NCBI RefSeq assembly: GCF_022201045.2
Contig: NC_068558.1
Coordinates: 52,059,501 to 52,123,500 of the forward strand
Reading direction: 5' to 3'
DNA: 64,000 nt
DNA from: Citrus sinensis
Taxonomy: Eukaryota; Streptophyta; Magnoliopsida; Sapindales; Rutaceae
Shown here: piece after piece, positions 34,532 to 55,561 of the stretch
How the letters are laid out: the number at the start of each line of letters is the position of its first letter
Numbering within the stretch: position 1 is the stretch's first letter
Notes under the pieces: model-generated
What the model saw: the letters and a program-made list of their open reading frames with translations, nothing else
The model's database searches: none
Told to the model about the DNA's origin: nothing
Made by a program: the position numbers and the translations under genes

Positions 34532-35775
34532 TTTGGTTTTTGTTTTTTTTTTTTTCTTTCATAATTTTTTTTTTAAAAAAAAAAAAAGAAAGCAAAATAA
34601 AGCGGGTAAAAAAGAGAAAGAAAGTAAGGAAGCACCCTTTAAATCAAACAAAATTGAATGAGCAAGGAAAACAATCCTAGCCGTTGCACGTAGAAAGTAG
34701 AAGCCTTTTCTTCCCAAAGATGGAAAAGAATTTATATGGTCACGGAGTTTAAACAGTGGCAGTTGGGGGGTGCAGGCAAAAAGGTGAAGGGAGAGTGGAA
34801 GAGTAAAGAGTTATCATGATCTGATTGCCACGTGTCTAGTTCTCATCAGAAGAGCTGTGCAGTAGAAACCCACCAGATCAAAATCCACTATGATGAATGG
34901 AAACGGTGACGCAGCCGTTCCCGTTGGCATTTGCTCTGTTCCATCAGTATCAGACTCGACGTCTTAAATTCGGTGCTGGTTTACAGCAACCCTTCAATAT
35001 TCCCGGCATTAACAAATCACACTCTCTCTTAAATGTGCGGGTTCCACGACCCCCCCACTAGCACTGGCACGATCGCTACCACTGCAACAAGTAGTAGATG
35101 CCAACGAGACCATCATACTCCTTTTGTTTAGTACACACTTGTACCCACCATCTCCATTTGATCAAAAACTTTATTCAACAAATTGTTATATTGACCCACC
35201 CACCCACCCACCAGCAGAGAAATGTAACCGACCCAACAATTTGAAATGTGTTAGTTAATTACGAGCATGTTAATTATGTTAACAGTGGCCAACTCGGCAC
35301 TTACAGAGAATCAAATCAACAAGAGATTAAAGTACACAAACAATCAGCACTTGTTATTACTTATCACTACATACCTACCTAGAAGAAGGAAATGCTAATT
35401 ACTAAGATTGATTATCACTGTATAATTTGCGCAACTCACTCAAATTGAAAATGTTCAGTTCAAATTCGCAATTATACAATAGATAATATATATATATATA
35501 TATATATATGAAATTATACAGGGAACAAACAACCAACCCCCCAAAGACTTTCTCTTCTTTTTCTATCTTTCCCAATTCCCAGTTTCCCTCACCTAAAATT
35601 TGTAATTTCTCTCTTTTTTTTTTTTTTTTTTTACTCTCTCTGTTGATGTTGTCAACCAAAATAAAAATTGAATATTTTTAAAAGAAAAGAAAATGAACCA
35701 CAAAGCAGGAGGGCAAAACCGTACTTCCAGAGAAAATCAAATCACGAACGTGGCGAATGTCAACGCCCATCACTC

Positions 35776-36708
35776 TCAACGGTTGTGATTGACTCTTCCG
35801 AAATCAGCAAGCTTCCTGGACCTGTTGGCGCAAAACGACGCCGCTGTAGAGAGGTGCGGTTTCGTCGTATTCCTGACCTCGCCGGAGTATACCAATTCCG
35901 ACTGCAGACCGCCTTTCTGATTCCAGTGCCGATTCGGACTCGCCCTCACCAACGGACTCAAACAGAAAGCCAATCCTGATACGTTCTTCACGTGTGCGGT
36001 GGTCCGCGTCCGTCTAACGGCCGGCACTGCAGCCGTTGGCGTCCTCCGCCACTCCTCCGTCGAGTCCCCGCTCCCCCACGGCGATCGATCGCAATCGTCG
36101 TCGGATTCAGTTTCTCTCGCCGGCGACATTCCCCGATTCGATGTTCGGCAGGCTGTCCGACCATTGGCAGTGGAATCATCCGCATAGCAGAAGGCGGATG
36201 ATTTCTTTTTCCGACGGGACGGGAAAACAGTAGAAAAGAACCAAGAAGATGGAGACGAAGAGGAAGAGGAGGAAGGCTCAGGCTCTCTGGAATCTCGATA
36301 AGCAACCCTTGGATCCGAGTCACACTTATCGGATCTGGACCTGAACAGATTCGATAAAAGAGAGAACTTGCGGTTTCTCTTATGAACGGCGAGATTACCG
36401 GCGGTGGAAGTGGGCCGCACTTGAGGAGTACTGTAGAAGCGGCTGGGGTAGGCCCACGTGGAGGCGGTCGTGTCGTCAGATTTTCGACGGGAGACGTAAG
36501 GAGAAACGGAGCGAGGGAATAGAAGAGGCGGTGGTGGGTCTTGTGGTTGTTTCCGCCGATCTTCAGCGGTGACACCTGTGTGGTGTTGATTTAGCTGAGA
36601 CTGAGCTTGGGCTTGTGCGGCTACGAGGGCGGAGAGGCGTTCGCGGAGACAGGAAGCGCAGACGCCGACGCTGCTACTGTGGTCCGACGAATGTCTCTTA
36701 CACCTCAT
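35776..36708 (-). CDS. Uncharacterised plant protein with OCTOPUS-like Cys motif
   Basis: A single open frame of 310 residues. The N terminus (MRCKRHSSDHSSSVGVCASC, then LRERLSALVAAQAQAQ) has the C-x2-C plus LRERL pattern that also starts the OCTOPUS/DUF740 family. The middle is low-complexity: Pro-rich, then basic (KRNRKFSLLSNLFRSRSDK), then poly-Ser. The C-terminal part contains GLAFCLSPLVRASPNRHWNQ, which looks conserved rather than disordered. No transmembrane segment or enzyme motif is visible. OCTOPUS proteins act in polar membrane-associated signalling during phloem development, but this protein is shorter and matches only at the N terminus, so function is unknown. Its position corresponds to the unknown genes At2g44600/At3g60200 of the Arabidopsis collinear block. 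High GC and arginine codons give long shadow frames on both strands. Confidence 0.85.
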   Translation of the reverse strand: MRCKRHSSDHSSSVGVCASCLRERLSALVAAQAQAQSQLNQHHTGVTAEDRRKQPQDPPPPLLFPRSVSPYVSRRKSDDTTASTWAYPSRFYSTPQVRPTSTAGNLAVHKRNRKFSLLSNLFRSRSDKCDSDPRVAYRDSREPEPSSSSSSSPSSWFFSTVFPSRRKKKSSAFCYADDSTANGRTACRTSNRGMSPARETESDDDCDRSPWGSGDSTEEWRRTPTAAVPAVRRTRTTAHVKNVSGLAFCLSPLVRASPNRHWNQKGGLQSELVYSGEVRNTTKPHLSTAASFCANRSRKLADFGRVNHNR

Positions 36709-36726
36709 TTACTAGCAGCACTTTTT

Positions 36727-36730
<4 letters not shown>

Positions 36731-36757
<27 letters not shown>

Positions 36758-36758
36758 T
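36731..36758. repeat. (CA)n microsatellite in 5' leader
   Basis: About 14 CA units, 22 bases upstream of the ATG of the minus-strand gene, so (GT)n in its likely 5' UTR. Confidence 0.9.
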
Positions 36759-36863
36759 GTATCGCTCTATTCTGTTACTCTGTAGACTCTGTATCTCTAT
36801 TTCTGACTCTTATCTATTTTTCTATTCAGTATTTGATTGAACCTGTTACTCGGAGCATACTTA

Positions 36864-36870
36864 TTATATA
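36864..36870 (-). promoter_or_regulatory. TATA box of the OCTOPUS-motif gene
   Basis: On the minus strand the sequence reads GCATATATAATAAG. It lies 156 bases upstream of the ATG at 36708, so the leader would include the (GT)n repeat. Confidence 0.5.
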
Positions 36871-36998
36871 TGCGTGCGTGCGTGGGCATCCGAGTATGAG
36901 TTGTGTTGTGTTTGGCTTTGCTGTAAGACGAAGGGATCTGATGAGAAAATCAAAGAGAGGAGGCTTTGTCTTGTTCTCTCAAGTTTCTGTGACGTACA

Positions 36999-37050
36999 GA
37001 GAGAGAGAGAGAGAGAGTGTGTGTGTGTGTCTGTGTGTCTGTGTGTGTGT
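36999..37050. repeat. (GA)n(GT)n compound microsatellite
   Basis: About ten GA units followed by GT units with CT interruptions, upstream of the TATA box of the minus-strand gene. Confidence 0.85.
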
Positions 37051-37518
37051 ACGTGATTAGTAGATCATATGCAAGTTATTAATTTTTAACGTGTATGTGA
37101 AGTAAAGCTAGTATGTCTACGTTTCCCTTTATATAAACGAAATTAAAGAAATGATGCCATCCATTGCTATTGCCTTTGCCACGAGGGTGTCTGCACATAC
37201 CGGGATCTACAGGGTAGTCTTAATTCACCTTTCGAAATTCGAATTATGTGGTAGGGTTAACAATTTTTATCATGACAGCTGACACAGAAACCCATATGCT
37301 GCGCTTTCTCCTCTGATCTGATCACACGTTTTAAGTTTTGATTACTTGAAGAGTAAGATTATTATTATTTATTTTTGGTTTTAAGTAAGCCGAGTGTTGA
37401 CTCTTCTATTTATTGTGACTTGGTGGGTTGTAAATGATTATTACCTCTTATCGAAATTGTGCTTCAAGATTGTATTAGATTGGTTACCGTACCTTTCTTC
37501 ATTGTTTATTTATTATTT

Positions 37519-37539
37519 CCCCCCCCCCCCCCCCCCCCC
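37519..37539. repeat. Poly(C) tract
   Basis: Twenty-one C in a row followed by a T-rich stretch. Confidence 0.9.
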
Positions 37540-38490
37540 TCTTTTTCTTCTTGTTTTATTTAGAATAATCATTGTGCTTGATTATTTGGTAAACAAGACG
37601 AAGAATTGTTTTGTTCCATCTTTCTTATTAAGAATGCTATTCCAGTGTGTTTATCCCACGCCCCGCCGTTTTCGAGGCGCGTGTTGGAAGTTTAAAGAGC
37701 CAAACTTATTGGGGTGTCTTCCAAGTCTCCCTGCCTTCAGCGGGCACAAGTGAAGTCAGCATGGCGGCACCAACTACACCTATAAAAATTATATAATCCG
37801 TTCAAAACCGCTTTTCAAATATACTTCACTTAATATCAACAATGCACCTTTTTTAAATAAATATCATTTTTATTTGTAAATCTTTTAATTTTTCGTAACT
37901 TTCTCACTCTTAAAATACTTTTAGTCTTAACTTCTTCATTCTTCTCTTTAAATTTTCTCTCTCAACAAAAATTAAAATCACTATCTTCAAATATATATAT
38001 GAATAAAAAAAAAAGAAAAAGAAAAGGCAATTAATATTTTAAGTTTGTGAATAATAATAAACAAACACTCCATTGACAGTGAACTAAAATTTCTTATTTG
38101 TAAAGCTGTTTGTTCCTTGTATCATTTTTTCTTTCGTTGTAAAAATTCCCTAGACTCTGAACTACTTGGGAAAGAATTTATAGCAACAAAAAATAGCAAT
38201 TAAAAAAATTAGAGAGAGAGAGGAAAAAAAAATAGGTGGGATTAATTCTATTTTTATATGCCTTTAAATGTAATTTTCGTAAAATAGAGATCTTATGAGA
38301 TTAATAAATGGGTGCGACTTAAAAAAAAATGCCAATAGTTGAGCTCAGAAAAGATATGCACGCGCTGTAAAAAAAAGCGTGGCGTGTGCTTCTAGTCTTT
38401 TACAGTGAGTGAAAGAGGCTTTAAGGTTGGGCTTGGGCTTTAGCTACTCTAGGTTCAGAAGTTTTGTATTTGTATTTGTATTTTATTTAT

Positions 38491-39024
38491 GAGTAGAGCT
38501 ATTGGCACCCCTACATTATTCTTACGAAATACCACTTTAAATAAAATTACAATTAAGGACAATTGAAAATTAAACACACATAGATTTTTTTTCCAAAAAA
38601 TTACTTAATTCATAATCAATCCTTTAAAAAAAAAACTATATATGTTATTTCCTATTTAACTAAAATAAATTATACAAATTTAGAATAATCTATTGTTCTC
38701 TTTTGATTTCTTATTGATTAAATATTTTATACTTAAAATTACTTTGAAATTATAATTTGAAATATATGTTATTTCAGCCAATGATGAACACTAAAAAACT
38801 TATCACCCATATAACTTTTTAATTTGTGTGTAGATTAATAGTAAAATTAAAAATAATTAAAAAATAGCACAATAATACTTTGAGTTTTAATAATAAAATA
38901 AATCAAATAAAAATTGAGAACTTAGAAAAGTGTATCTAAAAAAAAGGTATTTCCGAAAATAAAATAAATATAACTAAAAATGAAGTTTTATACAGAGATG
39001 AGAGAGGTGTCAATAGTCCAACTC
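38491..39024. mobile_element. Mutator-like MITE family B, 534 bp
   Basis: The left end is GAGTAGAGCTATTGGCACCC and the right end, on the opposite strand, is GAGTTGGACTATTGACACCT. Perfect 9-bp duplications TTTATTTAT flank it (38482-38490 and 39025-39033), although the flank is low-complexity. The interior is AT-rich without coding capacity. The element at 14597-15055 is a diverged relative, and the ends match those of element A at 10040. Confidence 0.75.
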
Positions 39025-39667
39025 TTTATTTATTTATTAAAATAGATGTATTCTATCACGTTCTTTTGTAGGTCAATGAACCCATTAAAAACACCTCCCA
39101 TTTATTCTCCCTACCTTGAGAAGTGTCTCGGACCAAGTCTTCCATTGTATTTTAGACTTATATGCAGAGTAATTTCCGCCCCTGTGATGATATTTTAGAA
39201 TTTAATTTTCTTAAACCTAATTAATTATATTATATTAATGTGACAGCCAAGTGGCAAGTGGAGTCAACAAATAAATAAAGAAGTAAATTAATGCAATTAA
39301 TGAGACGCAGCTCGAACTAAGATGAAATGGAGCAATATCCATTAATCAAATTCTAATTCAAAGAATCTCCAGCTTTTATATGATCAATATCAACACTACA
39401 ATCATCATGTGTGATATAAAAATAAGAACGGCCTCGTGCGATTAATTTCACTGATGTTTTGTTGTTTATTATGATCTAATTAAGCCGCAAAAATGATGTC
39501 ATTCCTTTTTTCTGTAACGAGTGTGTGCATGAGGTAGCGAGCAATATTAATGACATATGCGAAGCACTAAGTGGTTCACATCACACGCTGATCATTCTAC
39601 ATTGGACTACATAACATGTATAGAACAACGACAGCTACTCAAAAGTGATCATCGCATATATAAGTAA

Positions 39668-39839
39668 GAGTGCTGCTATTTATTCTGAATTCTAGCCCTG
39701 AATTTGCGCTTCGAAAGTCAAAACACACCGTTTGGTTTAAGAAGAAAAAGTAAAAAATAAATAAAATAAAATTAAACGGTACGTTTTGACTTTCGAGGTG
39801 CAAATTTAAGATCAGAATTCAGGATAAATAACTTTTCTC
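39668..39839. mobile_element. Mutator-like MITE, 172 bp, near-perfect hairpin
   Basis: The left arm starts GAGTGCTGCTATTTATTCTG, and the right arm, inverted, starts GAGAAAAGTTATTTATCCTG. The arms share CTGAATTCT and TCGAAAGTCAAAAC and end in ACCGTTT around a short A-rich centre. The flanks TATAAGTAA (39659-39667) and TACAAGTAA (39840-39848) are a 9-bp duplication with one mismatch. The first 14 bases nearly match the end of the Pack-MULE at 11063. Confidence 0.75.
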
Positions 39840-41969
39840 TACAAGTAAATGGAAAGTGTACAGTATTTTGTAGCCTCCTCTTTCAAGACCTTTCGAAATT
39901 CACACACACCAAATCAAAATTTCTTATTAACATCTACGTTTGGATAATGTATACCGGCGCTTATCTAATTAATATCTATAGATATATTTTGATGTTCCGT
40001 GCATTTGTTGTAAACTTGCTCCCCTGGTTCTCGTCAGCCGTCAATTGCCAAGCATGGCTTGTTTTATTATAAGCTATTTGGTTGCGTATCTTCAGAGAGA
40101 ATTCTCTTATTTAATTAATTAATTGTTTGCCGGTCCTTTTCATGATTATTTTCTTATTAGACTAGTGATAAATGAGCTTTTTATTTGACAGATCAGCTCG
40201 TACTATTTCAGTTGTGTCCTTTTTGTTCAAGCAAACGGATAAGAAAAGAAAGAAAAAACCAAATATGCAAAAGAATATATAGTACAAAAAAGCACTCAAA
40301 ATGCAGAAAAAGGAGGGAGCAAGCAAGCAATAAGAAAGACCACGACATGATCATTCACTGGTATGTTGTATTTGGCTAGCTGCTAGAATTCTAATAGCAT
40401 AATTTACTAGTAATTAATTTATAACCTGTCGTTCTCCGTCCGGGGTCACGTCTCTAAAGGTCTAAACCTAATAATGAGCAACCTGTACGCCAAAACTGGT
40501 TCTTCTCTTCTTCTTCCTCCATTTTAACTTTTAAACACAAATCAAATCACCCTTTTTTTTTTCTTAACTGTTTGCAGCAACACATCTTCTGCTTTTTGAA
40601 CATAAAATCATGCAGACGGTAGCTCGAGAGAAACATTCATCAACAGGCTGCTTGAGTTTACATGATAGATATATAGTATGATGATATTGGCAGGTAGGTA
40701 GGTAGGTAGGTACCTACAGCCAGATTTTTAATTTTATGTCTAGGCTATTATTGCTAGCTAGCAGCAAGCTAGTGTTTGTCTTGTCTTAAATGGCCCAATT
40801 TTACAGTTCCAGCGATTGAGACGTAAGACTAAAATTTGACTATTCATATCATCTCGACAATTATCTAATTAATTATTTGTAAATTGGACGGTTCTGATGA
40901 GCCCCCACCATTTCAATAATGATAGTAATTGAGATCGTTTGATTGATGGTTGGCGTACGAGCAAGGGGTGGACTCTTTCGGTCTCTTGTTATGGATCGCA
41001 ATCCGCGTCGCGGCCGCGAGGTTATTATTACCAAATTTGTACACCCACAAAATTTAAATTATCAAACTACTAGCAATTTATTGTGAATTTTAATTTTTTA
41101 AGAAATTTCACCTATTGCTGATTTTGATAATTACTAAATTTGTAATGGTACCTATCATTTTTTGCGGGTTCTCACATTTAAATCACAAACGTTAAAAAAT
41201 ACTTTTAATAAAATTTTAAATTTTAAATTATATAACTCAACATGTAAATTTATAACAAATAATTTAAAATTTCACATAAAATACTTAATTCTCAATTTAA
41301 TTAATATAAATGAAAAATAAAAATTTCAATATCAATTCGAAAAAGAACATAAGTCCAACACCAATTATCAAATTTAAGTATGAAATATACAAGTTCATTA
41401 AACCGCAAAAGTGATTTCAATTAAAAAAAAAATCACAAACTAGTATCTAAAAGTAACAGCACAATTGATCACCGTTGCACCAGCAACAATTGTCATCTCA
41501 TACTCTCATTCAATACATGCACCAAGAGTTCAAGATTTTCATTTCATTCACCACCATTAACACTCATCTAACACGATTCCTGCAATAATGATTTAGTATT
41601 AATATTTCCTAATACTAATTCGAAGAATAAAATTATAATAAGTATATAATAATCCATAATTATATAATAATTTATAATTTTATAATGAAATTAATTTGTA
41701 TATAATAATTATAACAAGTATCAAAATTATTTAACTTCTAAAAGAATAATTGAAAAAAAGTGTGAGTTTATACTAAGCATGCCGCAACCCAGTGCAAGTT
41801 TTAATTTGTGATACCAAACTCGCCTACAATTGGCAAAATTACATGGTGAAATTTGTGAGTTTGCAGATACCATTGTCATCTCTACTTTTATATGAGCTGC
41901 GATGACCGTGATGGTCGTTGGACGTCATTTGAATTGTGTCATTAAATTATTGTTTTCTAATTTATACTA

Positions 41970-42200
41970 CAATCTTATATATTATGAAATTGAGGTTGAG
42001 GTGGTATGAAATAAAAATTAATAGTTATCATAACAAATATTTTTAAATAATAGTTTCGATAAAAAATAATAAAGATGTTACAAAACTTTTATTATACAAT
42101 TGAAGGATAATATCAACTCAACTTCTAAATTACAACAGTAAAATATTACTAAATATTTAGTGCTTTTGTTTTCGAGCTGTATCTATCCAACTACAATACC
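41970..42200. repeat. AT-rich repeat related to 28.7-28.99 kb
   Basis: Contains GAAATTGAGGTTGAGGTGG, then AAATAATAGTTTCGATAAAA and TTTTATTATACAA, each with close counterparts in the repeat at 28720-28990, and an AACTCAACTTCTAAATTACA segment like the inverted right end there. Boundaries are unclear. Confidence 0.4.
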
Positions 42201-43973
42201 AAACAACGCCTACATTTCAAGCAATGGTTTAAACCTTGGAAATTGAACATATTATTGTTCTTTCATAATCATGAGCACTATGTTGATGGGAGTAGATTTC
42301 CCTTAAATATTTGTGAAGATGCCGAAATAAACTTGATATAGATTATCCTTATAAATTTCTTATATGTCATTAATATCAGTGAAGTCCTAATTATAATATA
42401 CATATCAGTGATAAAGAACAAAATCAAGCTCACTACACCATGACTTCTTATTAGTTATTGATTGACATAGCTTAATTCTATTCTTAAAATTATCAAATGA
42501 CAGGGTATTTTAGGGTTAAATAATGATTATTTAGAAAATACGCAGAATGCTTCAAACCATCAAGATAAGACAAGAGATATACTTCACATAACATGGATTT
42601 GAACACAAAATTAATTGGTTATCAACTCTATCCAAACTAAGGGCCCATTTGAGATTGTTTTAAAAAGTTCAAAAATAATTTTGAAAAGTTAAAAGTTAAT
42701 TTTGGTTCTTGGTAAAATCTTTTAGTTTTTTTTTAATAAATTCACTCCATACTACAACAAATTTTGAAAAGAAGAAAAATAGTAGCTATTCAAAATTTAA
42801 ATTATCTTTATTAATTAAGATATAAAATCATTAAATTTAAAGAGATTACTGTTATTACGAATTATACTAAGATAATTGCGAATTATATTATGATAATAAA
42901 AAATAAAAAAAATATTTGTTTTAGTTATCAATTATTACACATATACACTAGTCTAAGACTCCATTCGGGGATTTGCTACCACAGTGCACTTCCAATTCTC
43001 TAGCAGGCCTTAATTGTATAGGAAATTTGTTTTTATAAAATTAGTTGTCATTGTTGTATTTTGCTGAGTTTAAAAGCTACATGACATATAAACACAATTA
43101 AATTAGTCATTCACACTATATGATGTAATTTTTTTTGGAAAAAAAATTTCTAAAAGATGTAATTATGTAAGAGGCTGATTTATTCTATAATTTTTCAAAA
43201 TATTTATTATTTTTTTTTGGCAAATATGTACACATTTTATTAGAAATGATATAAAATACATAAAAATTTTATCTCAAAAAGAAAATACTGATAAAAAGAA
43301 CCAAGACTAAAGTATTTTTTTGTAGAGTTTCTATTTTAAAAGATTTGTTTAACAAGTTAAAGTTAAGTTGTCAACAACTTCTAAATTGAGTTTGGTTGAC
43401 ACTTCTTCCAGTAATGTGGTTTTTTGTGTTGAGTTTTGTAGGCTTTTACGTCGAGTTATAATTATAATTTTTTACTAGAATGGCAGTATTTGACACTCTC
43501 AATTTATATGTTTATCCTACATACCTCAATTAACCATGTAAATTTGAAAATAGTTTTCTCTCGTAATTATAACTCATATAGTCCATAATTTACCATTATT
43601 ATCAATTTCATTATCTTTTCGTACTTTTTAAATGTTATATATACATATGTTGATGAAATGCCATATTTACACCCAAATTTTCCATTTGATGGTCATATGA
43701 ATAAAATCATGGATATATTCTTGATATTAAGTTACCGTGTTCCAATCAAAATGATTGTAGTAGTGATCAAGATCACCACCACCAACACTGTATGAAAATA
43801 GTAAAGCGGACTAGATTCCAATCATAAATGTACATAATGTTAACATGTTTTTATCTTTTCATATGGTGGGCAAGTCATCATTAATCACATTAAGCAAATT
43901 TACATACAAAACCTTGATCCCTTATATAATGATGTAAGTTACGTTAACCATAGAATTGCACCAAATAAACTAA

Positions 43974-44663
43974 AGGTGTGTTTACTTATAGGATTAAAAA
44001 ATTATAAATCTAGAATATGAATGATTGATGGTATTTACTTGTTAAAATAGAAGATAAAATAGTAACGAAATATGTGGAGTCCACGAGAATTAAGTTCTAA
44101 TTCCCTGAACTTCCCATTTTACCCTCACTGAATTTTCATAATCGCCAAATTGCTGTCACTTTTGTATTTTGGTCCCTATAGAAATTTTGTAATATTTGCA
44201 CCTTTATAATAATAATAATCATCATCATTATTGTTGTTGTTATTAATCTCATTATTATTATTGTTGTTGTTGTTGTTATTCTCCTTATTATTATTAAACT
44301 TGATTAATTTTATTATTATTATTATTATTATTAATGTCATTATTATTAATAATTTTTTTATTATTAACAATAATTATTTTGAATAATAATAATAATCATA
44401 ATCATCATCACAGTTATTATAAGAAATAATAGCAACAATTAATTAAGATTATTTTAGTAACTTGTAATAATTTATTTTGATTTCAAGACAAATTAAATAC
44501 ATCAATAGTAACACAACTTATTCCAATCATGCTTTATACAAATAAAGTAAACAATTGATTTGATTCTTATTTCTCATTCCAATTTCAGTTTATTCCGATT
44601 GCAGTCCATTATGATTATTGATTATTAAAGGCATTATAATTGTAGTTTACTTAATACAATTCT
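43974..44663. repeat. hAT-like repeat carrying AAT trinucleotide runs
   Basis: The left end reads GGTGTGTTTACTTATAGGAT and the right end contains TGTAGTTTACTTA in inverse relation (GTTTACTTA core). The interior has long (ATT/AAT/GTT)n runs around 44205-44400 and the block ATTTTAGTAACTTGT, which also occurs in the repeat near 60160-60560. No coding capacity. Confidence 0.5.
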
Positions 44664-45086
44664 ATTTGACGTAACTTAAATAATTATGTAAAAAATCTCT
44701 CACATGATATACTGTATGAAAAAGGATGAAATTGCTAATAAAGGTAAACTAGTAACTACAGATTATATTATTAATATTAAGAGAACCAAAGTTTATTTTA
44801 ATACTTATAATATATTATTTGTATAAAAAGGAGTGTCTGGGGGTTAAATTTTGGAACACCCTTGGCTTGGCTCCTCATAAAGTCAAAGGAAACGACCGAC
44901 GCTAAAGTTAACGAAACGAAAAAATTGAAATAACGTAAAGTCATAAAGAAAGGAGAAAAGGAGGATATAGGAAAATCAGTGGTCAGCCTACATTAGTGGC
45001 CAGCTTTTACTTAAGGCTAGGTTTCGAAGTTGCTACGGATTGCAGAGTTTGCAGTGATTGAGTTGCGCAGCAAATCATAGATAAAA

Positions 45087-53819
<8,733 letters not shown>

Positions 53820-55561
53820 ACCACTCGTCTAGTCCTCCCACAACTTCAATTTATTCATGAAGCAATTACGTTCAAGGACTCAGCCAATCAGAGGAACCTT
53901 TCGAGATCTCTGTACGGCAACAAAACAACAGATAGCATTATTGTATTATATGTACTTCTATGTTGGCCAAGAACAGTTTGATTTCTTGGGACGGATCTTT
54001 TAGCTATGCGCCATCTGTGTGTGCTGGCGTCAATTCTTGTTCAAGTAAAATTAAGTGCTTATCCTAAGAACAGTTCTCCGAGGGTTTGGGTTCTCATCAC
54101 GTTACATCATATCAAGTGTGGAAAGGATTTTCATTTATAGTTATAGAATTAGGTATTATTTCTTTTTGAGGAATAAATCATCGTCACTCTTACCGCCTCA
54201 TCAGGATGATTGCACCGCGTTTCTTTGATAATTGACTACGTGGATGCTGTTTTGTCAAATTTTAATGATATCAATTAACTTGATGTTACTGAAATATTTC
54301 TGACAGATAGATAAAACAATATAAGTGAAAAATTTCCTTTAATCGGCCCCAACCGTAAACCGGATAAAATGTTTTGCTGGCCTAGCTGACCCACCACGAA
54401 TGAGAATACCCGCGTTTGGAAGTTGGATTTATAGTCGTTGCGGCAGACGCCCATTCTGACTGACATTGACGATGGTTCTCGATTTTTTTTATACAATATT
54501 CCATTCAAAAAATAACTATAAAAGAATAAAGTTAAAATATGCCTTTTATAATGTGTCATTGAGTGGCAGGTAGGGTTTTGTTCGTTCTCAGTTGTCTATT
54601 TAGAAATGAAAGTACGGGAATTTCTAATTCTGCTCGCACCATTTAAGGATAAATTGAACTAATTCTCCTCTCACTAATAAATCTATCTCCATTCCCCTTT
54701 GTGAGAGATCAGATGATATATTTTGGAGTTAATATAAAGACTTGATATTTCTTAAATAAAATAAGTAAAATTATATTTACTTAGTTGAGAAGAATTAAGA
54801 TTTTAATTTATATTTGAACTAATATATTACCAATAAATTTTATTATTTAAAAAAATTAACAACTAATTATTACTTGAATTTATTAAATAATATTTTTAAA
54901 ACTAATTAAATAAACACTGTTATTGTAATTTTATTACGGACATAACGCGACTTTACAATCCGACCAAATGGCTGCTCTAGAAGCTCCAAAATATAGATTT
55001 TGATTTGATTTTTCATACAATTGTGAAGCGGGGCCAGCTTTCGTCCGTTTAATTTCTTGAATATTCAAAATTTAAACGCGTAGATTAGTGTCCTTTTAAA
55101 ATAAAAACAAATTCCACGTGTCAGCAATCCGAATGGTGCGTAGCGTCTTTACTGTTACCGGGGATGACCATTTGAAATTGATCATCCCCCTTGTGGCCTT
55201 TGTCCAAAAACACCCGCTATATTTTAATTAATTTATTATTCTCTCATTGTTCATTAGTTGTTTGATTCTCTCTCTCTCTCTCTCTCTCTCATTCTCTCTC
55301 TTCATCTCTGATTTCTTGTACGAAGTTTGTAACTCAAGTAAACGTAAGCTATAGCCAAACCGAACCAAACCGGGCACCACCAGCTCTACTGTCAAAGCCG
55401 TTTCTTCTCCTTGTGGAATCCAGAGTTCTCTAGTGAATATCCGCAAGGGCGTGAAGTAGTTTGTTTCGTTAAATATTAGGTTTTTTTTTTTTAAATTAAT
55501 TTTTCAATACCAGTTAATTTAGTTGCAACAGCAAAGCAAAAGCAGTAGCGAAATTAGAAAA
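53820..55561. other. 3' UTR of malic enzyme and DRP1 promoter/leader
   Basis: The first few hundred bases are probably 3' UTR. From about 54700 the DNA is AT-rich. GCTATATTTTAA near 55217 could be a TATA region, followed by a CT microsatellite (55267-55290) in the likely DRP1 leader. An intron in the leader cannot be excluded. No other gene seen. Confidence 0.55.
55267..55290. repeat. (CT)n microsatellite in DRP1 leader
   Basis: About 12 CT units, followed by further CT-rich sequence, about 270 bases upstream of the DRP1 ATG, consistent with the pyrimidine-rich leaders of plant housekeeping genes. Confidence 0.85.

Larger units (their letters stand above)
32719..35775. other. Intergenic with G-rich and C-rich tracts
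   Basis: 3' flank of the permease, then AT-rich DNA with a G-run cluster (33991-34010), a C17 run (34515-34531) and pyrimidine stretches near 35610. Between 34800 and 35400 the sequence is less AT-rich, with CACGTG (34829) and AGTATC-type motifs, but no gene could be supported. The part after about 35400 is probably the 3' UTR of the minus-strand gene. Confidence 0.5.
37051..45086. other. About 8 kb gene-poor AT-rich DNA
   Basis: No coding gene, tRNA or recognisable miRNA precursor could be supported. The stretch holds a C21 run (37519-37539), three or four miniature elements (38491-39024, 39668-39839, about 41970-42200, about 43974-44663), trinucleotide AAT repeats (about 44205-44400), and otherwise AT-rich sequence. 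The last few hundred bases before 45087 are probably the promoter of the malic enzyme gene. Confidence 0.6.

Noticed and set aside
34890-34967. Small frame of 25 codons starting MMNGNGDAAVPVG in a less AT-rich stretch
   Set aside because: Too short and without family or conservation evidence to call a peptide gene.
35988-36575. Second long minus-strand frame of 195 codons
   Set aside because: Another frame of the same GC-rich coding region; it lacks the conserved Cys motif and C-terminal block.
44176-44370. Minus-strand frame rich in Asn and Ile
   Set aside because: Translation of AAT trinucleotide repeats inside a repeat element.
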